Assembly (NCBI GenBank): GCA_913052655.1
Contig: CAJXFN010000049.1
Coordinates: forward strand, 1 to 9,811
Length of the DNA stretch: 9,811 nucleotides
Direction: 5' to 3'
Source: an uncultured Flavobacteriales bacterium
GTDB taxonomy: Bacteria > Bacteroidota > Bacteroidia > Flavobacteriales > BACL11
Translations under genes and position numbers: made by a program
Notes under the pieces: model-generated
Databases searched by the model: none
What the model was told of the DNA's origin: nothing
What the model saw: only the letters and a program-made list of their open reading frames with translations
Shown: in pieces, positions 1-6,217 of the stretch
Numbering within the stretch: the stretch's first letter is position 1
Layout of the letters: every line of letters starts with the position of its first letter

Positions 1-77
1 ACAGAATTTAAAAGATCAACAGCATGTTTTTCTTTGTTTACCCATTCGTTTAATTGGTTTTCGTAAGATGTAGACAT
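1..77 (-). CDS. Partial CDS, N-terminus only; possibly long-form glyceraldehyde-3-phosphate dehydrogenase
   Basis: An open frame begins at the ATG complementary to 75-77 and runs off the left edge, giving 25 complete codons. The peptide starts MSTSYENQLNEWV and continues with an acidic/basic helix-like stretch (NKEKHAVDLLNS). From memory, the roughly 480-residue GAPDH-like proteins of Flavobacteriia begin with a similar YE-x-x-L...EK/RRA-x-x-(F/L)(I/L) helix before the NAD-binding domain, so that is my best guess. No catalytic or cofactor motif falls inside the window, so the product is uncertain. That a gene starts here is better supported, by a TAnnTTTG-type -7 box 32 nt upstream of the ATG and by the divergent arrangement with dapF. 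Confidence 0.55.
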   Translation of the reverse strand, partial: MSTSYENQLNEWVNKEKHAVDLLNS

Positions 78-109
78 GTAAGTATTTTTTTAGTTTTTGT
101 ATTTGTTTA

Positions 110-117
110 CAAAAATA
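110..117 (-). promoter_or_regulatory. Bacteroidota -7 box for the leftward partial gene
   Basis: Read on the minus strand, this is TATTTTTG, an exact match to the Bacteroidota -7 consensus TAnnTTTG. It would place the transcription start about 25 nt before the ATG at 77. No TTG lies at the expected 17-23 nt upstream, so only one of the two elements is present. The 97-nt divergent intergenic region (78-174) shows nothing else convincing. A rightward box for dapF is at best TATTTTTA at 152-159, which misses the final G. Confidence 0.45.
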
Positions 118-174
118 GTGTTTATGATTAATAGATATAGCATATAATCTGTATTTTTACATTAAATTTTTTTA

Positions 175-948
175 ATGATTATTGATTTTTATAAGTTTCA
201 AGGAACGGGAAACGACTTTATTTTAATAGATGATAGAGAGGAGTTGTTTGACACTGAAGATAGTCTTTTAATAAAATCATTGTGTGAAAGAAGATTTGGC
301 ATAGGTGCAGATGGTTTAATTTTATTGAGAAATCATACGGATTTTATTTTTGAAATGATATTTTTTAATTCTACTGGAGAAAGATCTACTTTTTGCGGAA
401 ATGGAGGTAGGTGTATTCTTGCTTTTGCTCATTATTTGAAACTATTTGATAAAGAGTGTAAATTTATGGCCTATGACGGTGTACATGAAGGAATTATGAA
501 TAATGGGATTATTTCTATGAAAATGTCAGATGTTCAAAAAGTAGATGTTCGAGAAGATTCTGTAGTTTTAGACACTGGATCTCCTCATTTGGTAAAGATC
601 GTTGAAAATGTAAAAACAGTAAATGTTTTAAACAAAGGAAAAAAAATAAGATTTTCTAAAGAGTTTGGTGACTATGGTATAAATGTAAATTTCGTAGATT
701 TATTAGATGGAGTTTCTATCAGAACCTATGAAAGAGGAGATGAGATGGAATCTCTTTCTTGTGGTACCGGAAGTGTTGCTACTGCTATCGCTCTTTATGA
801 AATAGGAAAATTAGATGATACTAATTTAATTCTTAAAACGACCGGTGGAGAATTAACCGTTTCTTTTAATTATGATGAAAAAAAATATACAAATATTTGG
901 CTTTCTGGTGAAGCCTCAATGGTTTACGCAGGAGAGTTTGAATGTTAG
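175..948 (+). CDS. dapF: Diaminopimelate epimerase
   Basis: DapF interconverts LL- and meso-2,6-diaminopimelate in the cytoplasm. It is the penultimate step of lysine synthesis and the source of meso-DAP for peptidoglycan. The 257-residue product is near the usual 260-275. Visible family signatures are the N-terminal FQGTGNDF (8-15), the first catalytic cysteine in FCGNGGRC (C74), TGSPH (134-138), NVNF (170-173), and YERG (185-188) leading to the second catalytic cysteine in SCGTGS (C196). Both halves of the pseudo-symmetric two-domain fold are therefore intact, as is the acid/base Cys pair. The ATG at 175 puts the conserved motif at the expected distance from the N-terminus. It is the first gene of a plus-strand operon, and its last 7 nt overlap the next start. 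No clear promoter was found in the 97 nt upstream. Confidence 0.97.
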   Translation: MIIDFYKFQGTGNDFILIDDREELFDTEDSLLIKSLCERRFGIGADGLILLRNHTDFIFEMIFFNSTGERSTFCGNGGRCILAFAHYLKLFDKECKFMAYDGVHEGIMNNGIISMKMSDVQKVDVREDSVVLDTGSPHLVKIVENVKTVNVLNKGKKIRFSKEFGDYGINVNFVDLLDGVSIRTYERGDEMESLSCGTGSVATAIALYEIGKLDDTNLILKTTGGELTVSFNYDEKKYTNIWLSGEASMVYAGEFEC

Positions 949-1415
949 TTGGTGAAAATATATCTCTTAGATCTTTAATTGATTCAGATTTAGATTTTTT
1001 AGAAAAGATTGAAAATAATGATTCTTTATGGCAATACGGTAGTGAACAAAAAATTTATACTAGAGAAGAGCTAAAATTCTATATCCAAAATTCCGATACA
1101 CCTCTTCAAATAGCAAAACAATACAGATATGTAATAGATTATAAAACCAATCCTGTAGGTTTTATAGATTTATTTAATTTCAAAGAGAAAGAAGTCTCTG
1201 TAGGAATAATAGTTGACGAAGAATATCAAAACAAAGGCTTTGCAAAAGAGTCTTTATTTCTATTGTCTAATTATTGTTTCAATTATCTTGATATAACACA
1301 ATTAAAATGTTGTGTTGATGTTTCAAATAAAAAAAGTAATTACTTGTTTTTGAGTTCTGGTTTTAAGTTTACTAAAAAAGAAGACAATTATAACTTTTAT
1401 ATCTTTGTTGGATGA
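942..1415 (+). CDS. GNAT-family N-acetyltransferase (RimJ/RimL type)
   Basis: This is a 157-residue acetyl-CoA-dependent acyltransferase of the GNAT fold. The N-terminus (ENISLRSLIDSDLDFL) has the usual β1-α1 pattern of RimJ/RimL-like enzymes, L-R-x-L-x-x-x-D-L-x-x-L. PVGFIDLFNF (71-80) is the β4-region signature. Motif A, the acetyl-CoA pyrophosphate loop, is seen as VDEEYQNKGFAKESL (91-105; Q-x-x-G-x/A core at 96-101). The C-terminal N-x-x-S...GF element lies around 129-141. The substrate cannot be read from the sequence: ribosomal-protein N-termini, polyamines and small amines are all possible in this family. The ATG overlaps the dapF stop by 7 nt and the stop overlaps the next gene by 4 nt, so it is translationally packed into the operon. 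I recall a GNAT gene of this type beside dapF in other Flavobacteriia, but that is memory rather than a search. Confidence 0.88.
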   Translation: MLVGENISLRSLIDSDLDFLEKIENNDSLWQYGSEQKIYTREELKFYIQNSDTPLQIAKQYRYVIDYKTNPVGFIDLFNFKEKEVSVGIIVDEEYQNKGFAKESLFLLSNYCFNYLDITQLKCCVDVSNKKSNYLFLSSGFKFTKKEDNYNFYIFVG

Positions 1416-3199
1416 GATATCTGCTTCTTTTATTGTTTTCATTTCTTTTATCTTGTACTAATTCATCAGTAACAGAGGTGGATAAATCGGAATATCATAT
1501 TTATAAAAACCATCATGATAGTGTTGCTTACGTAGGTAAAGAAACTTGTAAAAGCTGTCATTTTGACATTTATAACTCTTTCATTGAAACAGGCATGGGT
1601 CAATCTTATTCTCATGCTACAAAAACTAAATCAGTGTTAGATGAAAATAATAATCCACTTATTTATGATGAAATAAAAAACTTTTATTATCAACCTTTAT
1701 GGAAAAAAGATTCTTTATATTTATTAGAATTTAGAATTGAGGGTGAAGATACATCTCATAAATTTCTACAAAAGATAGATTATGTAATTGGTTCTGGGCA
1801 GCATACAAATTCTCATATTTTTTCTATTAATGGTTATTTACATCAATTACCCTACACATTTTATACACAAGAAAAAAGAGCGGACTTGCCCCCAGGATAT
1901 GAAAATGGGAACAACAGTAGGTTTTCTCGAGCAATTGGAATGGAATGTATGAGTTGTCACAATGCTTATCCTTCAAATATAGAAGGAAGTTTAAATAAAT
2001 ATCACTCCGTTCCACAGGGAATTGACTGTGAGAGATGCCATGGTCCTGGTGAAGTTCATGTCAAGGAAAAAATGTCTGGAGTTATTATTGATACATCAAA
2101 ATATGTAGATTATTCTATAGTTAACCCTAAGAAACTTGAGAAAGAATTACAGTTTGATGTGTGTAGTAGGTGTCACCTACAGGGTACGACAGTTTTAAAA
2201 AATGGAAAAAATTGGGATGATTTTAAACCAGGAACTAAACTTTCTGAAACTATGGAGACTTATTTACCTAGGTATGAAAATGATAATTCTTTCATTATGG
2301 CTTCTCATGTTGATAGATTACAGCAATCAGAATGTTATGATATAGGTGGGATTACATGTATAACTTGTCATGATCCCCATAAAAGCGTTACAAATTTATC
2401 TAATAGTTATTTTAATAATAAATGTATGGATTGTCATAATGTATGTGAAGAGGTTCCTTCTAATTTAGATTGTATTTTATGTCACATGCCAAAATCTTCA
2501 TCATCTGATATTCCTCATGTGTCTATTACTGATCATAAAATTAGTGTTCATGATGAATCTAAATCTGAAAAAGGTGATTTTATATCCCTATTTTGTGTGA
2601 ATAATTCATCCCCAGAACCTTTGAGTAAAGCAAAAGCTTATTTAAAGCATTATGAAAGTTTTGATAAAAATCCATTGTTATTAGATTCTGCAGAAAGATT
2701 TTTAAAAGAATGTATTTTAGAAGAATCTTTTCCATTTATGGTTCAGCTTTATTATCTAAAAAATCAATTTAAAAATATAATAGAGTTGGTTGAAAAATAT
2801 AATTTAGTTAATACACATAAATATTTTATTAACGATGATCTAGCTCTTATGTATGTAAGAATCGCTGATGCATATTCTCATTTTAAACTCTATGAAAAGT
2901 CATACAATAATTATTTGTCTTCTATACAATTTTCACCTGAAAATTTAGAATATCTGTTAAAAACATCAGTTGTCGAAATAAAATTATCTAAATTTGAAAT
3001 TGCAAAAAATAGATTATTACAAATAATAGAAATGTATCCAAATTATGAAAAAGCTCATTATAATCTTGGTTTAATTTATTTTAATGTTGAGAAGGATTTT
3101 ATTAAAGCGAAGAAGAGTTTTAAGATAGCGATACAACTAAACCCTGATTATAATTTAGCTAAAGAAAGTTTAAATTTATTAGAAAAACTAGATGAGTAG
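1412..3199 (+). CDS. Heptahaem cytochrome c lipoprotein with C-terminal TPRs
   Basis: This 595-residue exported protein starts with a hydrophobic signal ending in the lipobox LLSC (C15), so it is probably lipid-anchored and periplasm-facing. Seven CXXCH haem c motifs are present, with first cysteines at 46, 179, 206, 251, 316, 338 and 354. Many other histidines (for example H68, H131, H135, H198, H216, H299, H323, H369, H375) could be distal ligands. The 128-residue gap between haems 1 and 2 holds a likely β-rich segment (VIGSGQHTNSHIF, then LPPGYE) typical, as I recall, of cytochrome c554/c'-like multihaem proteins fused to TPRs. Residues about 475-590 form roughly three TPR units (for example AHYNLGLIYF at 548-557, then FKIAIQLNPDY). 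The likely role is periplasmic electron transfer with protein docking; donor and acceptor are unknown. No haem lyase or oxidoreductase partner is in the window. The start overlaps the GNAT stop as ATGA. Confidence 0.88.
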   Translation: MRYLLLLLFSFLLSCTNSSVTEVDKSEYHIYKNHHDSVAYVGKETCKSCHFDIYNSFIETGMGQSYSHATKTKSVLDENNNPLIYDEIKNFYYQPLWKKDSLYLLEFRIEGEDTSHKFLQKIDYVIGSGQHTNSHIFSINGYLHQLPYTFYTQEKRADLPPGYENGNNSRFSRAIGMECMSCHNAYPSNIEGSLNKYHSVPQGIDCERCHGPGEVHVKEKMSGVIIDTSKYVDYSIVNPKKLEKELQFDVCSRCHLQGTTVLKNGKNWDDFKPGTKLSETMETYLPRYENDNSFIMASHVDRLQQSECYDIGGITCITCHDPHKSVTNLSNSYFNNKCMDCHNVCEEVPSNLDCILCHMPKSSSSDIPHVSITDHKISVHDESKSEKGDFISLFCVNNSSPEPLSKAKAYLKHYESFDKNPLLLDSAERFLKECILEESFPFMVQLYYLKNQFKNIIELVEKYNLVNTHKYFINDDLALMYVRIADAYSHFKLYEKSYNNYLSSIQFSPENLEYLLKTSVVEIKLSKFEIAKNRLLQIIEMYPNYEKAHYNLGLIYFNVEKDFIKAKKSFKIAIQLNPDYNLAKESLNLLEKLDE

Positions 3200-4238
3200 A
3201 AAAAAACTTATTTTAAATACAATCAAATATATACTACCAGTATTAGTTTTATTTACTTATTTTTTATGGTCGCTTTTGTTTAGTGAAAATTATAAAGTTG
3301 ATGCCAAATTAGATAATCCTATTCAAATTGATATTAAAGATCAAGCTTCTTTGGATGAATTGATAAAGCTTCTTAAAGAAAATGGAAAATTAGAAAGTGT
3401 CTGGTCTTTTAAATTAATGTCATCAATTAAAAGTTTTGAATATAATATTAAAAGTGGTACTGTTCAACTCTATGATTCGTATAATAATAATGATTTAATT
3501 AATGTTCTAAGACTACCATCTAAAAGAGTCTTAGATTTACAAATACCAGAAAATATAAGATTAATTGAAGATATGATTGTTATTTTAGAGGATTCTTTGG
3601 GTTTTAAAAGAGGAGATTTGAGAACTTATTTGGATACTTCCTCTTTCCTTTCAAATAATGGTTTTAATATGCAGACTTTATCAGCTTTCTTTATACCAAA
3701 TACATATCAATTATACAAAGGGCTATCTGTAGAATCCTTTTTTAAAAAAATGAAAAGGGAATATAATTCTTTTTGGAATGAAAAGAGAATTTCAAAATGC
3801 GATTCCCTAGGTTTGACACAAATTGAAGTTTCTACATTAGCATCTATAGTTGAAGAAGAGCAGGATAAAAGGCTAGACGAGAGGCCAATGATAGCTGGCT
3901 TATATTTGAATAGATTGAATAATCCTTTAAGTTTTCCTTATTTACAAGCAGATCCTACAGTTAAGTTCGCAAATAAAAATTTTGGAATAAAGCAGGTACT
4001 ATATAAACATACAGATATAGACAGTCCATATAATACTTATAAAACTAAAGGTCTTCCTCCTGGTCCTATTTGCATTCCCTCTATTAACGCTATAGATGCA
4101 GTTTTAAATGCGTCTCAACATGATTATTATTTTATGTGTGCTGGAAGTAATGGAGATGGATATCATAAGTTTACATCTTCAAATAAAGAGCATAATAGAA
4201 ATAAAAACAAGTATAAAAAGTATCAAAATTTCAAATAA
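3192..4238 (+). CDS. mltG: Endolytic murein transglycosylase MltG
   Basis: MltG (YceG family) is an inner-membrane lytic transglycosylase that cleaves nascent glycan strands and so is thought to set their length. The 348-residue protein has one N-terminal membrane anchor (about residues 12-30, hydrophobic from YILPVLVL) followed by a periplasmic domain. The catalytic block reads STLASIVEEEQ (214-224); E221 aligns with the catalytic glutamate of E. coli ASIVEKE. LQADPTV (251-257), SPYNTYKTKGLPPGPI (278-293) and a final YHKFT/HN motif are the other family signatures. The length is normal and nothing is missing. Its ATG overlaps the end of the cytochrome gene by 8 nt, so it should be translated from the dapF transcript. 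The pairing with dapF makes sense because both act on peptidoglycan. Confidence 0.95.
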   Translation: MSRKKLILNTIKYILPVLVLFTYFLWSLLFSENYKVDAKLDNPIQIDIKDQASLDELIKLLKENGKLESVWSFKLMSSIKSFEYNIKSGTVQLYDSYNNNDLINVLRLPSKRVLDLQIPENIRLIEDMIVILEDSLGFKRGDLRTYLDTSSFLSNNGFNMQTLSAFFIPNTYQLYKGLSVESFFKKMKREYNSFWNEKRISKCDSLGLTQIEVSTLASIVEEEQDKRLDERPMIAGLYLNRLNNPLSFPYLQADPTVKFANKNFGIKQVLYKHTDIDSPYNTYKTKGLPPGPICIPSINAIDAVLNASQHDYYFMCAGSNGDGYHKFTSSNKEHNRNKNKYKKYQNFK

Positions 4239-4255
4239 TTTATTTTTAATTATTT
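4233..4255 (+). terminator. AT-only hairpin at the end of mltG, possible weak terminator
   Basis: AAATAATT (4233-4240) and AATTATTT (4248-4255) are perfect 8-nt inverted repeats around a 7-nt loop. The left arm contains the mltG stop codon (TAA, 4236-4238). The sequence after the right arm is T-rich (TTTTGTTAATTTTGTT). With no G-C pair in the stem it would be a weak terminator at best. In sequence this AT-rich such a hairpin could also arise by chance. Confidence 0.25.
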
Positions 4256-4258
4256 TGT

Positions 4259-4266
4259 TAATTTTG
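4259..4266 (+). promoter_or_regulatory. Candidate -7 box for the phosphohexomutase-Smr pair
   Basis: TAATTTTG matches the Bacteroidota -7 consensus TAnnTTTG exactly and ends 20 nt before the ATG at 4287. That leaves a leader of about 14 nt. There is no TTG 17-23 nt upstream, so the -33 element is missing or degenerate. The box suggests that the mutase gene can be transcribed independently of the dapF operon, although read-through from mltG is equally possible. Confidence 0.45.
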
Positions 4267-4286
4267 TTGAAATAAAAACCTATAAA

Positions 4287-5693
4287 ATGACGCAAATTAA
4301 TTTTGGAACAGATGGATGGAGAGCAGTTATAGCTAAAGAATTTACAACAGATAATGTAGCTAGGGTAAGTTTAGCTGTCGCAGAATTCCTAAATGAAAAG
4401 AATGATAACTCTTCAGTTGTAATTGGTCATGATTGTAGGTTCGCGGGAAATCTTTTTGCTGAAACAGTTGCAAAAGTATTAGCTACTAAAGGTATAAGAG
4501 TTTTACTTGCTAAGAGTTTTGTTTCTACTCCTATGGTGTCATTAGGAGTCGTAAATTACAATGCAAATTTAGGAGTTGTAATTACTGCTAGTCACAATCC
4601 ACCATCATATAATGGATTTAAATTAAAAGGTAATTTTGGGGGTCCATTATTACCTGATGATATCTCTAATGTAGAGAATCGAATTCCTGAAATAAATTCT
4701 CTAGATATTGATTCGATTAATCTTAAAGACTTGGAATCTAAAGGTATTTTAGAATTTGTAGATTTAGAAGATGATTATTGTAATCATGCAGAAAAAAGTT
4801 TTGATTTGGATTCAATTAGAAATTCTGGACTTAAACTGGCATACGATTCAATGTATGGTGCAGGAAAAAATGTAATCAATAGATTACTCCCTGAAACTTT
4901 ACAAATACATACAGACGATAATCCTGGTTTTCAAAATCAAGCACCAGAACCTATTCATAGAAATTTGTTAGAATTTTCTAAACTAATTAAAGTTAAAGGT
5001 GATATTGATTGTGGATTAGCAACTGATGGAGATGCTGATAGAATAGGTTTATATAATAGTAAGGGAGAATTTGTAGATTCTCATCATATTATTTTATTAC
5101 TTATTCATTACTTAGTAAAATATAAAAAGATGTCAGGTAAGGTTGTTACTGCATTTTCATGTTCTGTAAAAGTTAAGCAAATTTGTGATTTTTATAATTT
5201 AGAACAGGAGACAGTGAAAATTGGATTTAAACACATTGCGGGAAAGATGATAAAGGAAAATGTACTGCTTGGTGGTGAAGAAAGTGGAGGTATAGCGACT
5301 GCAGGACATATTCCAGAAAGAGATGGCATATGGATGGGATTAATTCTATTTGAATTTATGGCAAAATCTGGAAAAAAATTAGAAGATTTAATAAATGAAG
5401 TTTATCAAATAGTTGGACCCTTTTCTTTTGAAAGAATAGATCATCATATACCAAATGATATTAAAAATAACATTGTTGAAAATTGTAAAGAAGGAAAATA
5501 CACTTCATTTGGAAAATATGATGTGAGTAGAACAGAAACTACAGATGGGTTTAAATTCTTTTTTGATGATGATACATGGTTAATGATACGTCCCTCAGGT
5601 ACTGAACCTGTATTAAGAACCTATGCTGAAAGTTCTTCTAAAGAAAAATGTTTTGATATTCTTGAGGAAGCACGAAAAGCCCTTTTAGATTGA
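4287..5693 (+). CDS. Alpha-D-phosphohexomutase (phosphoglucomutase/phosphomannomutase family)
   Basis: This cytoplasmic enzyme moves phosphate between the 1- and 6-positions of a hexose through a phosphoserine and a bisphosphate intermediate. All four functional loops are intact in the 468-residue product: the active-site serine loop TASHNPPSYNG (S102), the Mg-binding loop ATDGDADR (D247, D249, D251), the sugar-binding GGEESGG (329-335), and the phosphate-binding RPSGTEPVLR (435-444). The N-terminal FGTDGWRA (6-13) is also typical. Length and motifs fit the PGM/PMM group. Sequence alone does not let me choose between glucose, mannose and glucosamine phosphate as the main substrate, so no gene symbol is given. 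Its products would feed nucleotide sugars for cell-envelope polysaccharide or peptidoglycan. It sits 48 nt after mltG, with its own -7-like box, and its stop overlaps the next start by 4 nt. Confidence 0.93.
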   Translation: MTQINFGTDGWRAVIAKEFTTDNVARVSLAVAEFLNEKNDNSSVVIGHDCRFAGNLFAETVAKVLATKGIRVLLAKSFVSTPMVSLGVVNYNANLGVVITASHNPPSYNGFKLKGNFGGPLLPDDISNVENRIPEINSLDIDSINLKDLESKGILEFVDLEDDYCNHAEKSFDLDSIRNSGLKLAYDSMYGAGKNVINRLLPETLQIHTDDNPGFQNQAPEPIHRNLLEFSKLIKVKGDIDCGLATDGDADRIGLYNSKGEFVDSHHIILLLIHYLVKYKKMSGKVVTAFSCSVKVKQICDFYNLEQETVKIGFKHIAGKMIKENVLLGGEESGGIATAGHIPERDGIWMGLILFEFMAKSGKKLEDLINEVYQIVGPFSFERIDHHIPNDIKNNIVENCKEGKYTSFGKYDVSRTETTDGFKFFFDDDTWLMIRPSGTEPVLRTYAESSSKEKCFDILEEARKALLD

Positions 5694-6214
5694 TATTTAC
5701 ATTCTCCATAGGAGATAGGGTAATTCAAAAAGAAAGTAGAGTTACTGCTGAGATTTTGTTAATCATTGGAGATAGAAAAGCTAAGATTAAAGATGAAGAC
5801 GGATTTGAATATATTGTTAAGATATCAGAAATTTTACCTTTAAATTCTGAAACAGACAGTTCTAGTTCATATGGGAGTTCATTTAAAATAAAAGAGGAGG
5901 ATATAATAATCCCTGAATCTGTAAAACCTAAAAAAAGCAAATTAGATAGAGGTGGTAGAGTGAAAATTGATTTGCATATAGAAAACTTAACTACATATTA
6001 TAAGCATATGCAGAATTCTGAGATAGTGAGAATACAAATGGAATATTGTAAAAAAGAATTAGATGAAGCTATGTTAAAATCAAAACATTCTTTAGAGATT
6101 GTGCATGGAATTGGAGAAGGAGTTCTAAAGTCAGAAGTTCATAAACTCTTAAAACTATACAATCTGACTTTTTTCGAATCTCAGGATTCTGGTTCAACTG
6201 AGGTATTGTTATAA
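5690..6214 (+). CDS. Small Smr-domain protein (MutS2 C-terminal-like), TTG start
   Basis: The 174-residue protein has an N-terminal β-rich segment (about 5-50; IGDRV, then IKDEDGFEYIV) resembling the N-terminal domain of short Bacteroidota Smr proteins. A serine-rich, charged linker (52-88) follows, then a C-terminal Smr domain with DLHIE (94-98) and HGIGEGVLKSEV (139-150). Smr domains are known as nucleases or nucleic-acid-binding modules, in MutS2 linked to recombination control and ribosome rescue. The role of this stand-alone form is not established. Start choice: in-frame stops at 5654 and 5663 and no ATG before residue 107 leave TTG at 5690 as the only sensible start, and it overlaps the mutase stop as TTGA. 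This implies translational coupling to the mutase. The gene ends 3 nt from the stop of the convergent neighbour. Confidence 0.87.
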   Translation: MIFTFSIGDRVIQKESRVTAEILLIIGDRKAKIKDEDGFEYIVKISEILPLNSETDSSSSYGSSFKIKEEDIIIPESVKPKKSKLDRGGRVKIDLHIENLTTYYKHMQNSEIVRIQMEYCKKELDEAMLKSKHSLEIVHGIGEGVLKSEVHKLLKLYNLTFFESQDSGSTEVLL

Positions 6215-6217
6215 CTT

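Noticed and set aside
1827..2015. 62-codon open frame on the minus strand
   Set aside because: It lies entirely antisense within the multihaem cytochrome gene, has no family motif, and is explained by the AT-rich coding sequence opposite.
4228..4273. ATTTCAA...TTGAAAT inverted repeat flanking the mltG-mutase gap, as an operator
   Set aside because: Seven-base arms 32 nt apart in very AT-rich DNA; no second copy elsewhere to support an operator.
5725..5940. 71-codon open frame on the minus strand
   Set aside because: Antisense to the well-supported Smr gene, with no promoter box or recognisable domain.
6175..6205. Short inverted repeats (GAATC/GATTC and CTCAG/CTGAG) near the end of the Smr gene
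   Set aside because: Five-base stems within coding sequence and not followed by a T-run in the direction of transcription; not a credible terminator.
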